Assembly: GCA_003427395.1 (NCBI GenBank)
Contig: BFEA01000465.1
Coordinates: 183,217-230,169 of the forward strand
DNA: 46,953 bases
Direction of reading: 5' to 3'
Source: Chara braunii
Lineage: Eukaryota; Streptophyta; Charophyceae; Charales; Characeae
Positions within the stretch are counted from its first letter, which is position 1. Every line of letters begins with the position of its first letter. The notes under the pieces were generated by a model. The model worked only from the letters and a program-made list of their open reading frames with translations, was not told the DNA's origin and did not search any database. Below, in pieces: positions 28,469 to 39,982 of this stretch. Both the position numbers and the translations under genes were made by a program.

Positions 28469-29304
28469 CTAGAGCACCCAAACTTATGGAACATGTCTAG
28501 CTCAGCCATTGGATATACACAAACACAGGGCACTACAACTTTTCTCTTCTTTTGGGCACATGACTAGGCCGCCCTAGTCGCCCTGAACTGTTTAAGTATC
28601 CAAATTATATATAATTGTCTGCACTTTGTCTTTTAAGGTAACATATGACTGAACCTGTTATCTTAGATCAAGGTTCAACCTGTCCCTTCTTACCACAAGT
28701 TTACTCTTAATTAGTACTCTCTTCAATTGGTGATAAGCTATAGTCAGACCAACCAAACTTATGGGACACTGTCTGACTAGCCTGTTCATAGATAGCATAA
28801 TAGTAAGGTATAGTCAAGTTATAATCTTCTGGTTCTGGCATGTGCGTGGCATTGGACCAAGACCACCCAAACTTATGGAACATGTCTGGTCCTTCGCCTG
28901 GCTCATTCTTCTTAAAGCTAAAGCAGGAAAAGGCTGAGTCACCCAAACTTATGGGACATGCTCAGACCACCTCGTTCAGAACCAAAGGAAACAGAAGAAA
29001 CCCAAAATAAACAAGGCAACCAAGCCACCCAAACTTATGGGACAATGCCTGGTTCCTAAAAGGTCAACCACAGTCAGCCCTCGCAAATCGGAGCAACCGG
29101 ACCACTTAAACTTATAGAATGGTCTGACACTCCATGCAATTCCACAGCACTGGGTCTCCCTTTCACGATTGTCGTGTTCCTTTGCCCGAATATCTCAGCC
29201 TCCAGAGCAATCAGACCACCCTAACTTATGGAATGGTCTGATACTCCAAGCAATCCAAAATAAACATAGCACTGGGTCTCCCCAAACTTATGGGGACTTC
29301 CCAG
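28469..29304 (+). repeat. eight hairpins with loop motif CACCCAAACTTATGG, copy B
   Basis: Stems, in order: CTAGA/TCTAG (28469-28500), TAGTCAGAC/GTCTGACTA (28741-28779), GGACC/GGTCC (28854-28892), CTGAG/CTCAG (28934-28965), AACCA/TGGTT (29018-29054), CGGACCA/TGGTCTG (29098-29126), ATCAGACCA/TGGTCTGAT (29210-29242), CTGGG/CCCAG (29272-29304). The loop is nearly constant and the stems are nearly all different. Confidence 0.8.
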
Positions 29305-29579
29305 CCTCAAATGACCCAGTCAAACCTCATGCAAAACTGCCTTTTTCCCAACCTTTCCCCCAAATGCAATCCCACAGTCTGCTTTCAGTCAAACAATAAA
29401 ACTGAAACTGACATTGCACATACATTCCTTTACTTAGTCTGGTTTGTGTCCTGATAGTCAAACTGAAAGTCAAAGTAGGGATGGACACAATAAACTCAGT
29501 CAACCACAGCAAGGAATATAAATATGGGCTATAACTGGGTTTATAGAAGGAAAGCAATTGTTACCTTTCATTTCCCTGC

Positions 29580-29822
29580 CTCCAGAACTCCTCATGAGTT
29601 CCGACAGAGTTCCCTCAATCGGTGGGTTGACTCCCCACAGAGTCTTGCTGCGGTCCTACGGGTTGCAATCCCGCCTGCCGCCTTCCTTTCATAACCAAGA
29701 TTAAACTTAGATTTAGAAAGGTAGAAATATAATGGTTTAGCCTTTAAGATACAAAAGGGGGGCTCTCAGACTCGCAAGAGAGGGCCTTGTTATCTTCAGA
29801 CTCCTGAGGGCCCTGCAATGAT
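29580..29822 (+). other. conserved terminal hairpin cluster of R2, copy B
   Basis: GAACTC/GAGTTC (29585-29601), GTGGG/CCCAC, CGGG/CCCG around GTTGCAAT, then GGGCC/GGGCCC (29782-29813), in the same order as in copies A and C. Confidence 0.65.
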
Positions 29823-29895
29823 GGCCAAGTAACAGCAGCTTGGTCAATCCTGAAGCCAAACTGCAGAACCAGACCCTCCTGACGAACTCCCCAGT

Positions 29896-30915
29896 TTGCA
29901 GCACCACCTCCCTTGCAGTTCAACCACTTCCTGTACACCACACTTTCGCCCGCTAGGATCCCGAAGGAGCCCTCCACCCGCGAGTTCTAATCAACACAAC
30001 AATACACAACAAGTTCGATATATCGACGGCCTTTCCCCATGTTGCAACAAAGGCACTGCCCCAACTGACCCCCAAGCCTTCACCCTGCAACTAGCCTACC
30101 GCTGCTCTATTCAGCGGCAAGTTGTATTTTCCTACTTTCGGGCGTACCCCCAGTACCCAATTTCCTACTCAAGCGACTGCGAGGAGTGCCATAGCACGCA
30201 AGAACCAGTGCAGAAGCCGTGAGGCGCAGGACAACATAAGCAGGGCAACATCCCTGTAAGGGACGACGGGGCGAGCGGACTAGCAGGCCGACGACCACGG
30301 AGCAGGGCACAGGGCATCAACAACAAGGCCACCAACCTCCAGGGCACACAAGTGGCAACATGCAGAAGGCGCGGCCTGTGGTGCATAGTACGGCAGCAAA
30401 GCAACAGAGCACGAGGCCACACCAAGGATCCGGTCATACCGCACAACAAACTCAACAATCCGCAAGAGCCCACACTTAGGCAAGCGGAACCTAGGCAGCG
30501 GGACAGCGACAGAGCGCAGACGGGGCACTCCGCACACCCAACACGGAGCGAAGCAGTACGTCACCTACCCATATCATGATTAACCCCCGCAGCCTGTCGG
30601 TTCCTGTCACCCGTGGAGCCAGGAAATCGCTCTGTCAATCTTCCATCATGTTCGTCGGCCAACACAGACACCCCGAGTCAAGCGGCGCCTACCTCGATGT
30701 GCCCGACCCGTGATGACGGTCAGGTCCGTTCCATCCTCGTAGCGTGCACATGTAAGTGTCGCCTTGCATGTCCGAGTCGTCGTCATAGGGGCCTCCACAG
30801 TCTTGTGCCTTCACAAGCCCAACAAGTATTGCATGCACAGCAACCATGTACCGCCGTAATGCACAGTACCAACCGCGGCACATCACAGTGTCGCATACGG
30901 CAGGCACACCGATGA
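29896..30915 (+). pseudogene. Gln/Thr/Arg-rich frame with two stops, copy B
   Basis: Frame 1 is open across 340 codons apart from TGA at 30220 and 30577. It follows the R2 hairpin cluster, as the Gln-rich frame does in copy A. Short parts look alike (QQPCT with downstream Ser/Asn), but I could not align the two peptides convincingly. Coding is uncertain. Confidence 0.3.
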
Positions 30916-33300
30916 AGACAGTGGTGTACATATATATATATATATATAAAAGCCTGCAAAACGGCACAATGCCTGACCCTTTTAGCTTGCAGGCCTGCCT
31001 CCCTTCTGATGCTATCGTCAACGGCAAGGTAAGGAGCACCTCACACAACACGGCCCTGTGGCATTGTCCGCTGTTTTCACCCCTCCAGCCTGCTGTAACG
31101 GCGCTTGCTGACTTCCGCTGATAGGATGACCATGCATCGTCACCTAGAAGCTCCTCCCCCTACTCCGCTTCTGCTTCGGCATGCATCTACCCGTTCATTG
31201 GGGCTGGTTCATTCACAGGTAAGTGCTCACTCCTTCTCTCTTTGAAGGTTCTTGGAACATGCTTGTGCCCGAGGACGAGGACCACAATAAGGTCGTCGAG
31301 GATCACTACCGCCGAGACGAGCACACCGAGCACGTTGGCGCAGGCGAGCACGGCCACGACTACGAACCAACAACGATCATCTGGCTGGAATCGCGATCAT
31401 AAACACCACGGCGATCGTGATAACGACCACAACCAGATGATGATGACAGTCAGAATGAGGGTGGTCAGAACTGCAGGTCTCGTGCTCGCACCTACCAAGT
31501 GTGCGAAATGAGACCGAGTCTTCCACTAGCATCGAGGCTATTACATTGCCTTCCAGCCACAGACGCAGAGAGATAGAGGGAGGCTACTTCCCTCGATAGG
31601 AGGGGCACCGCGCTGTCAACACGTAAGTCTCCATCCCCGTGGCTGGTTTCATGGCACCCCTGCCGTTAGAATGAATTGGACTGGGCGAAGTCGAATGAAT
31701 CTTCCGCTGAAAAGTGGAAAGATACATCCAGCTTTCCTAAAAGTATCTCCCCACGCAGCTCCCGACGCCGGTACCTGCCAAACTAAAGCTCTGATGCGGA
31801 AACTAAAGGCTACATCGTATTCGCCATGCCCGAAAACCCCAAGTTTGTGCCTTCCCTCGCCCGTTTTTGTGAAGGAACAGGTGAGATCTCAGTTTCTCCA
31901 CCTTCCTCCTTCTTCGATCCGCCATCTCCCCCGCATGCTTTTCTCCACTAACCTCTCATTCTACTAATCTTCTTCTAAAACTAACTTCAGATTCGTGTTC
32001 GCCCGCCACTAAAACCACCGTTTACATTCTTCGCTTAGTCAATTCTATTAAGAATCGCACGGGCCACCTATCTCCCCTTGCGCCTCGGCTGCCTCCCTCG
32101 CCTCTGCCATCTCCGCCTTCACTGCACCTCCGCGCACCGTTTTTTCCCTTCTTTCTCTCCCTACACTAACCTTCTACTAACTCCGACATCACCACCATGT
32201 TCGCCTAGGCTCAAAACCCCCATCCACTATTTCCTCGCCCCCGCCTCCATCGTTAATCGTGCACACCGCTCCTTCTTTGCTGCGATCCACCCATCGCCCC
32301 GCCATTTCCACCTCTCCGTGTGCTGAATGCACCCGATGCGAATTCGCGCCCAGGTTCCGCCCCGTTTTTCCCCTCTGTTGTTATGTCCGGCCCTCGGTCG
32401 GCCCCGTTCTATCTCAGCGCTCGCCGCCCGTTGCCTCCTTGTTGTTGCCTGACTTTGCCCATAGTTCTCACCTGCACCCGACGCACTTTCCAGCCCGGGT
32501 TCGTTCCCCTCTTCGGCACTTCCCACTCTCTTCCTCTCATTTCATTCTCCGTTCCTCTGCACTCTTCCGTTCTCCCCTTCTCGCAATCTACGCCAATCTC
32601 CCAGCCGATGCCCGACTTCCTTTCTGCACAGCGGATATGCCCACAGTCCCCGGTCCTACAGCCTGGTCACACCACAGCCAGCCTCCCCTTATGACTTCGC
32701 GCTCCGCCTGCTGCGTAAAGATATGCCGTTGGTCTTCCCTCCACCGAGCAGCGACTCCTGATGCTCATAGGAGAAGGGGACAGGAGGGGAGAAATTGTGG
32801 TTGGCCCCTCAAAGAAGCTCGGTTCTGATGCCACCGGCTGACGCCTAGCCGGTATCGGCCACCTGCTGCAGCAGGTATCGCACCTGCCGGTGGGTACAGC
32901 TCCTGCATGTTCCCTCGTCGGAAGCTTGCGCACGGATGTGGCTGCTACGAGGTTCCCCCATAATCCGCAGCCTGTCGTCGTACCGCTACGGCCTCTGCAC
33001 AACGCCCCGGGCTGCTTTGCCCCTCTGCGCCCGGGCACATGTCACCATTTTTTGTGTCCCAACGGGCATGCTCACACACAAACCTCTCACAGCAGACGGT
33101 GGGGAGCAGACGATGTGCCACATCGGCTGGCCCCGTCGCCCAGCCGTTTTGCCTGTGTCGTGGGCCAACCTGAAGGGCGCGCACCTAGGGTCCTCGAGTG
33201 TCGTGTCGGCCATTTGTGCCCGGCAATACCATAGCGGAGCCGAGCGCGGTCTCAAAGTCGGCCTCAAACCCGATCACCATGCTAAGGACTTCAAAAACGC
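30916..33300 (+). repeat. module R3 remainder, copy B, no gene seen
   Basis: GC- and pyrimidine-rich. It contains a short (TA)n at about 30929-30948, a perfect 16-bp palindrome ACCTGCTGCAGCAGGT (32861-32876), a CCGGCT/AGCCGG hairpin near 32834, and repeats of the phrase GGTGAGATCT also found in copy C (46578). CAGGTAAGTG...TTTGAAG (31217-31249) resembles a very short intron, and copy C has a (CT)n tract in a similar context (45814-45920). Confidence 0.4.
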
Positions 33301-33338
33301 AAAAATAAATAAATAAATAAATAAATAATAAATAACAG
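33301..33338 (+). repeat. (AAAT)n microsatellite
   Basis: About eight AAAT units close to the right end of copy B. Confidence 0.9.
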
Positions 33339-33528
33339 AATAACTGTCGCGTGTCCCATTGGCCTGCGACGCCACGCATGCTCATGCCTCGCACATTCGT
33401 GCCTCACCTTGCCACCGATACCCCGCGCACACCGCTCACCCCGGCGAGGGCCTAATCTTCCCTCCGTACTCGCGTCGTCGAGCGGGCGGGGCTGCACCAG
33501 TGCAACTTGCGGAAAATACGCCAAATAC

Positions 33529-33552
33529 CCTTGTAAGGGTATTTGGTACAAC
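33529..33552 (+). other. terminal palindrome of copy B
   Basis: AAATACCCTTGTAAGGGTATTT has perfect 10-bp arms around GT. It matches the end of copy A near 24017. Similarity between A and B does not obviously continue past it. Confidence 0.6.
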
Positions 33553-33559
33553 AGCCTAC

Positions 33560-34860
33560 CCGGACCCTATTAAGCTATGTCCCCGTCGCAATAGACAATC
33601 ATAACGAATACCGCTCAAACATAGTCCTCAAAAGAAGTACACGATAACCTCCTCAGCCTCTAACTCGATTAAAACAGTCATTAAGTTATACCAATTCCAA
33701 GCCTCGATTCCTCAAAACAACTGGCCAAAAGTCAATGGTCAAACAATATCATTCAATTCCTAAAAAAATAGAAATCTACGATAGTCGAATAATCAGTTAG
33801 GCACAAACATGCTTCAACCTCTGATTTAACAAGTGGATAAAGCCACTTTCCACCGACTATAAATACGGACAGGAAGTTATCCAAAGTCAAACTCAAGACT
33901 ACACCACTGCCGGTCTCTTTGAACGATATTTTATCACGCCGGCCCCCATGAATCATCCTACCACTTAGCTAAAACTCTACTCAGTGGTGGGTCAAAGTTC
34001 AGGATCTCAATCTTTATTTAACCTTTTTTTTTTTCCGCACATCAATCACTTAAACTCAACCCATTCACATATGCCTCTCTTGAACTCTTCCTCAAAGGCA
34101 CAACCCATTACGGGGATTAATCAGACGCTTCAATCTTTCAGCTAACCAAATAGATTAGCCTGATTGATCTTAGCACAGATGCCACAAACACACCTTGTGG
34201 ATAGGGCCCCGTTAAGCCCAGTCCCACAAATCATTATTATTACGCAGAAGTCACTCATCTTAGCCATTCACCAAACAAACGGGTAGGGGTATTCCTTCAA
34301 CCCTCAAAATAATAAAAAACACCCCTTTCGCCCATAAATCCTACTCTTATAAGTAGGGTTTTTCACTCTCGTCACAAAGTTTATCACCCAAATAGTCCCG
34401 CCCAGTGAGTAACCTCCCACAATCTTTCTTTTAAATAAAAATCAACGCCACTTTCAACCAAAACTATAACCGATTGGAGGGCCCCATAATCAGGTCGATC
34501 CTTCCTCCCGTAAATGATGCTCCCACCGGCTATTAGTCAAAACTTTAATTTCTCTCAAGGAGTCTTAATCATGGAAGTCTCCATCACAGACTAGACCGCT
34601 TGTGACCCATAATAAGTTGAGTGAAGGACTTACACCCAACATGCTTCCACATTGCCCGTGCTGCCTTTATCAGCTTTTACGTGACTACGCAAGCGGGGAT
34701 GCCGAATTGAACGGTTCTTTCCTTACCCCCTGCCACACGCAAAACCACCCGGGGCTCACAGCCACTGGCCAGGCAAGGGCTTTCTTACGTGACAGGTTTT
34801 CCTGCCGCAGATGACACGTTTACTGACAATTGATGACCAACAGAGTGGAACTGCCAATTT
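33560..34860. other. AT-rich tract with scattered hairpins, no gene seen
   Basis: Perfect small hairpins include AAGTGG/CCACTT near 33829-33846, CCACAA/TTGTGG near 34183-34201 and CCTACT/AGTAGG (34340-34357, preceded by CCCATAAAT). Open frames are short and unlike any family I know. The tract may be the start of the array at 34902. Confidence 0.45.
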
Positions 34861-34901
34861 GGCCGAGGATAATACTCTACTCCATAAAAATCTTCTTAAG
34901 C

Positions 34902-35052
34902 CACCCCTCCTTCCCTTGGGTGAGCCCTCCATAAAACTTTTAAAACTCCTTCCACTCTCTGAAGGAGAATCACCCATAAAAATATCTCAGCCATCCTCCC
35001 ACTCATGGATGGCCTACCCATATAAGCTTTAAAATATCTTCCACTTGAAGAT
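34902..35052 (+). repeat. four tandem ~44-bp units: constant linker, constant loop, changing stem
   Basis: Stems: CACCC/GGGTG (34902-34922), CTCCTTC/GAAGGAG (34946-34967), GCCATCC/GGATGGC (34990-35013), ATCTTC/GAAGAT (35036-35052). Three loops contain CACT. Linkers share CCCATAAAAAnTTT-type sequence (for example 34974-34985). No stem resembles another, yet each pairs perfectly. Confidence 0.75.
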
Positions 35053-35475
35053 GTGTCCAGATGAAACCAATAACCACTTAGGCCGCCTTTAGGCATAACC
35101 TCTTTCTTTATATAATTATGGATTCTTCAAGCCTCTCATAAATCTTTCACTTATAATCATGTTCATCGAACCCCCTTTTGTTCGAGCACACTTCATTATA
35201 TTAATTAAACAAAACAGAAAAAAACTCACAAAACCACAATGGTGAGAATGTCAATGACAACCAGCACACGTACGACCTTGCAACTCGGGGAAATAAAAGC
35301 CGATACAAAAAATGGTTACCAGAAAAAAATCACATCATCTCGAGTCTCACATCCTTACAAGTCTTAAATCCCCACAAATTCATGCCCCAATCAAACAAAA
35401 GATCTTGTTTACCGTATCATACAGGTCCTAATGGACTACCATACACATACTGATCTCAAACGTTCTCGCAAAAAT
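35053..35475. other. AT-rich tract, no gene seen
   Basis: Continues the composition of the preceding tract, with a GCCT/AGGC hairpin near 35085. Nothing else is supportable. Confidence 0.4.
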
Positions 35476-35479
35476 GAGT

Positions 35480-36482
35480 GAGTGTCAACGTACAGACAAC
35501 CAATGCGGGCAATCCGTCGCCACGCATCCACACAGAGTTGTCACCTTGCTTGGTCCGATCATGCAAGTCAGGTTCACCCGTGCACCACAGTCCGTCGTGG
35601 CCCCACGTCAACCCCCCATACCCAGCACCAGCTCCTTGGATCGCCCAACTCCCTAGTCACCTTCCAGTTCTTGCTTGTTAGCTGATCCTCTTGACCTCGT
35701 TAACTCCAAAATTCTTAGAGAATGAGTTAATCGCGCTTGCGAAATTTTTAGTATGCATGCCTCTGCGAGATACTCGGGGTTGTGCCTGAGTGGGAAGGAA
35801 GGAGGAGGAAGGAAGTGCCTACGACTGCATGGTCAGGCCACGGCGTGGGGGACGTAGCCACACTCCGCACATCGATCCGGTTATGCAAACGTTGAGGCCA
35901 ATAGGACAGAGGGAAAAGTATGCGCACCACGGGCGCCGCAAAAGGTATCAAGAACGAGAGGATTACAGTTGCAATCAGCGCCAATCACGCCCGCCAAAAC
36001 AAAAATTACTGTTAAACGCAAAATTACGGCGCGGAAAAGCCAGAGTACAAATCCTGATGCGGTTAAAAGTGCGCAAGCAGGAAGCGGCGTGCAACAGAAA
36101 TTGAGATGCGCCCAAATTCCTAATCTAAATCGTAATTGCGAAAAGAAATTCCCAACGAAGCAAATTTCGAGAGCCCACTGGGGCTCAACATCAGTTGAAA
36201 ATTCAAAAAGATTTTCCCACCTGACGATCACGCCAAAATCCCCATTTCCCACAGCAGAACAAGAAAGAAGTTACGACAACAATTATCCTTCACGCTCGAT
36301 AAGGCGTGATCTACTACCAACCGTCGCGGGACTATCCAGGCCTCGATTTCGAAAAACAAGAAAAGTAAAGGCACCCATGCAATCCAACGAGCCATCCCAA
36401 TTAAACCCCCAAAGTAGCCTTGCGCAGAAAGTCGCGCGGTCGCAGAAAATTGTTCGTCACAGCATGGTGGGAAACCCGCCAT
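35480..36482 (-). repeat. module R0 plus ORF 3' end, inverted copy (D)
   Basis: The minus strand matches 38400-39345 and 15150-16118. From 36482 down, a frame encodes CCDEQFSATARLSAQ..., ending in DHALSSVKDNCCRNFFLVLL. The tract with the GATCGATGCG-type and CCACGCCGTGGCC-type landmarks follows, and GGTGACAACTCTGTGT lies at about 35545. Similarity with copy C stops just after CTGCCCGCAT. Confidence 0.7.
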
Positions 36483-36510
36483 GGCATCTCAGGCTCTTTG
36501 CAGTTTGTGT

Positions 36511-36657
36511 CACTAGCAAAGACGATTGGATTTAATTCCTAAATCTGGATGTGTTTTGGGGAGAGATGCCTAAGAGCAAATCGATGATAATTTTCTTGAT
36601 CTCTCTACAAACACGTCCAGATTCAGGAATTAAATCCAACCCTCTTGCTCATGGGAC
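36511..36657. mobile_element. small foldback of the CACTAGCAAAG family
   Basis: Arms 36528-36556 and 36610-36638 are 29-bp inverted repeats with two mismatches. The left end CACTAGCAAAG matches the ends at 4097 and 4481, while the right end CTTGCTCATGGGACC is a decayed form. Interiors share the TCTGGATGTGTTTT-type stem with the elements near 3.6-4.6 kb. Confidence 0.75.
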
Positions 36658-36825
36658 CAGGACCCTGGCTACAGGGATAGACCACTGCAACTCTTAGGGA
36701 GTTGAAACTGTCAGGCCCTTATCACAGATGTGTTGTGTTTTGTCCTTGGGCATAGTGGTTGTGGCAGTTTGCAGCCAGGAGGGATTCTATGTGCCTCATC
36801 CACCACTCACCAAGGGCCTTGCTCC

Positions 36826-36945
36826 ACTACTCACCACAAGCATAAAAGATAAAAAATACAGCGTTATATCTTTCCTTGTTCTGGCGGAAGATTCATTCTC
36901 ATTTTGCTTGCAACATTGATGAGAAATGGAGCGTGGGGAAAAAAA
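36826..36945 (+). repeat. dispersed repeat, copy 2
   Basis: Matches 3845-3955: ...CATAAAAGATAAAAAATAC..., GGAAGATTCATTCTCATTTTG. As at 3.8-4.1 kb, it lies near a CACTAGCAAAG foldback. Confidence 0.55.
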
Positions 36946-36949
36946 GAAA

Positions 36950-37686
36950 GAATTGTTGGGTAGAACATGGAAAGATACAACGCCACGTTTTTTTACTTCA
37001 CTTGGTGTGATGGTCAGTGGAATGAGGCCCTCCGCCACTGGCCAGAACTAAGTCAACTCAGACTGGACCCGACCCACGTGTGTCAGTTGGTGTCGTGTGT
37101 CATTTTGTTTTTGTTTTTTTTTAAGAATTGTGACAATTTATTACCAACAGAAAATCGGGGTCGGGAATACCTCACAAACAACCCGGAATGAGTTACCCAG
37201 TTTAGGCTAGAGCCGGAAAGCGGGTCCAACGTCTCATTTTTCAATGAAGACAAAACTTCCAAAAGTAAACCTTAAAGCTCATGTGCAATACTACTGTGGC
37301 CATCACTCTATTCATCACTCTATTCAACATCAGTGGGTCTTCACCTCCAAGGTGTTTCACGAAGCGGGGTTTTTCGTGCGCCCGTCGTCGCGCGTGGTGT
37401 CTGACGGTAAAACTTTTCGGTTTTTCTACGGGCGATGGGGAAGCATTGCCAGCCGATTACTTGTTCTCATCGCCAGCATGTATTGTCGGTTATTATCGGG
37501 CACACAGGAGCAAACTTTGTTTAATATACACCTCGCGAGTTGTGATGCATGGCAAACGTCCTGTGATGGTTCTCACTCCTACCGTTGCCCACTCTTCTCC
37601 TGCTCCTTGTCGTCTTGTTGCATGTGTGCCTCGTTGTGCGAGGTCCTGGTAGCAGACAAAAATGACGAACGGTGCGGAAGACGACT
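36950..37686. other. upstream of the eroded gene, no feature identified
   Basis: Two overlapping open frames (37244-37729 and 37281-37652) exist on the + strand, but neither has a recognisable domain nor a second copy to compare with. I see no promoter element I would defend. Confidence 0.4.
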
Positions 37687-38606
37687 ATGGATAGGCGGGA
37701 AACCTCCAACAAACAGTCGATGCGTGTGATTGACTTCTCCACTCCAGAACCGGCGGGTGGGGCGCCTCCTGCAGCCGCGTATGACCCGACGTTGTACAAT
37801 CATTTCCCATCACACGAGCAGTCGTTACCACCGGATCAGGAAGATGAATGGGTGAACGATCTATTCAACACTTTGCCTCTGGGGAGTGGATCAACAGAGG
37901 ACTGGATGGGGAGCCATTCTAGACAACGGGGGCGGTGACAAGTCATCAATCGTTCTCTGCTCTGATGAAGGAGGGTATCGGTGGAGGCGAGACATAGATT
38001 GTGGACTTGGATTTTGGTTTGTCAAGCGGGAGTGTTGCAACTGCTAGTACACACACTCATACGTTCAACTCAGTGGCCGGCGTGAGTGTGGACAAACTTC
38101 AATGCATGGGGTGGGAGGGATGGGGCCTGGTAGAAGGTCCTATCTGCAGGGTGGCAGCGCATATGGGTGTCGTCCGACGCCTTCCTTTTCTCGAGGTGCG
38201 GAATCATCTAGCGACATGGCGAGGACAAAGCACCCCCCCCTTCGGTATGGCCTTCGACTACACCGCGGCAGAGGGTGGCCGCATCGACAGCAAACACAAG
38301 CAACATCGGAGCGGAGGAAGTTGGCAGGCAGGTGTGGGAGTCATATTAGCGACAGATGCGTCGAGCGAGCGCGGAAAATATAACGAACGGGGTGTTGAGG
38401 ATGCGTGTTGTGACGAGTTGTTTTCTGTAAGTGCGCGCTTTTCTGCGCGGTGATGCTTGGGGGTTGGTTGAGAAGGGGCCCGCCCAATTACGCGAATGTC
38501 CTCGTCTCCTGGGAAAAAGGATGGCCCACAGCGGTTGGTAGTTGATCGCGCCTCAGCGAGCACAAAAAATAACTATTGTCATAGCTTCTTTCTTGTTCTG
38601 CGGTGA
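37687..38606 (+). pseudogene. eroded, unrecognised gene whose 3' end is present in three copies
   Basis: ATG at 37687 begins MDRRETSNKQSMRVIDFSTP. The frame is normal in composition through DQEDEWVNDLFNTLPLGSGS. A frame change near 37935 follows, then SALMKEGIGGGET, TAG at 37995 and IVDLDFGLSSGSVATA. Two further stops (38451 and about 38469) precede the terminal DRASASTKNNYCHSFFLVLR, with its stop at 38604. Ala/Gly/Ser/Pro-rich with acidic patches, so it may be disordered in part. The last 20-80 residues recur in copies A and D with the same stop position. No named domain is visible. It could be the ORF of an unclassified transposon or a duplicated host gene. Confidence 0.5.
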
Positions 38607-39345
38607 GGAATGGGGAATTTTGACATCATCATCACACAGAGGAATCTTTTTGGATCTTTTCAACTAATATTAGGCCCATGCGGGTTCTCAGAATTTGTTT
38701 TGCAATTAGGACTTAAGTTAGGCTAGGAATTTGGGTGCATCACAATTTTTGCCTACAGCTGCACGGTGCTTCTTGCTTGTACGCGCTCTGCCGCGTCAGG
38801 GTCTGTGCTCTGGCTTCCTCGCGCCTTAATCTTACATGTAACTGTAATTCTCTTCTTGTCGAGCGTGAATGTAACTGTAATCTTCTCTTTCTTGATATCT
38901 TCATAGCACCCCTCCGCTTGCATATTCTTCTCGATCTTATTGGCCTAAGCGATGCATGACTGGATCGATGCGTGGAGAGTGGTTATGACGCCCACGCCGC
39001 GGCCCGACCATGCAGTTGTAGGCACTTCCTTCTTCCTTCCTCCCCCCCACTCAAGCACAATCCCGGGTATCTCGCACGGAGGCTTACGCTATGAATTTGG
39101 CAAGCGCAATTAACTCGCTCTCTAATCAAATTTGATCTTAGCGCGGTCAAGCGGATCAGCTAACGGGCAGGAGCAGAACGGTGAGTAGAAAGGGTTGGGC
39201 GATCCGACGGGCTGGTGCTGGGTATGTGAGGTTGACGTGTGGCCACGAAGGACTGTGGCACACGGGCGAACCTGGCTTGTATGTTTAGACCAAGCGGGGT
39301 GACAACTCTGTGTAGGTGCGAGGCGACGGACTGCCCGCATCGGGA
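38545..39345 (+). repeat. module R0, copy C
   Basis: Direct copy of 15290-16118 and inverted copy of 35480-36330. With the latter it forms a head-to-head pair, about 2 kb apart, on each side of the eroded gene. Confidence 0.7.
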
Positions 39346-39352
39346 TGGTGTG

Positions 39353-39982
<630 letters not shown>

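Larger units (their letters stand above)
27540..29830 (+). repeat. module R2, copy B (structured array)
   Basis: Corresponds to 18195-20300 of copy A and to 42420-45135 of copy C. Its first part (equivalent of 17619-18190) is missing. The splice-donor-like AAAGGTAAGTACT is present (GT at 28369). Sub-arrays are listed separately. Confidence 0.75.

Noticed and set aside
28469-29304. CRISPR-like pattern: short repeats with unlike spacers
   Set aside because: Spacing is irregular (about 45-350 bp), the repeats are hairpins with varying stems, the context is a eukaryotic repeat, and there are no cas genes.
32227-33316. Cluster of long overlapping frames in GC-rich R3 of copy B
   Set aside because: Five or six frames are open together, as expected in GC-rich DNA with few stop codons, and none matches a domain or recurs in copies A and C.
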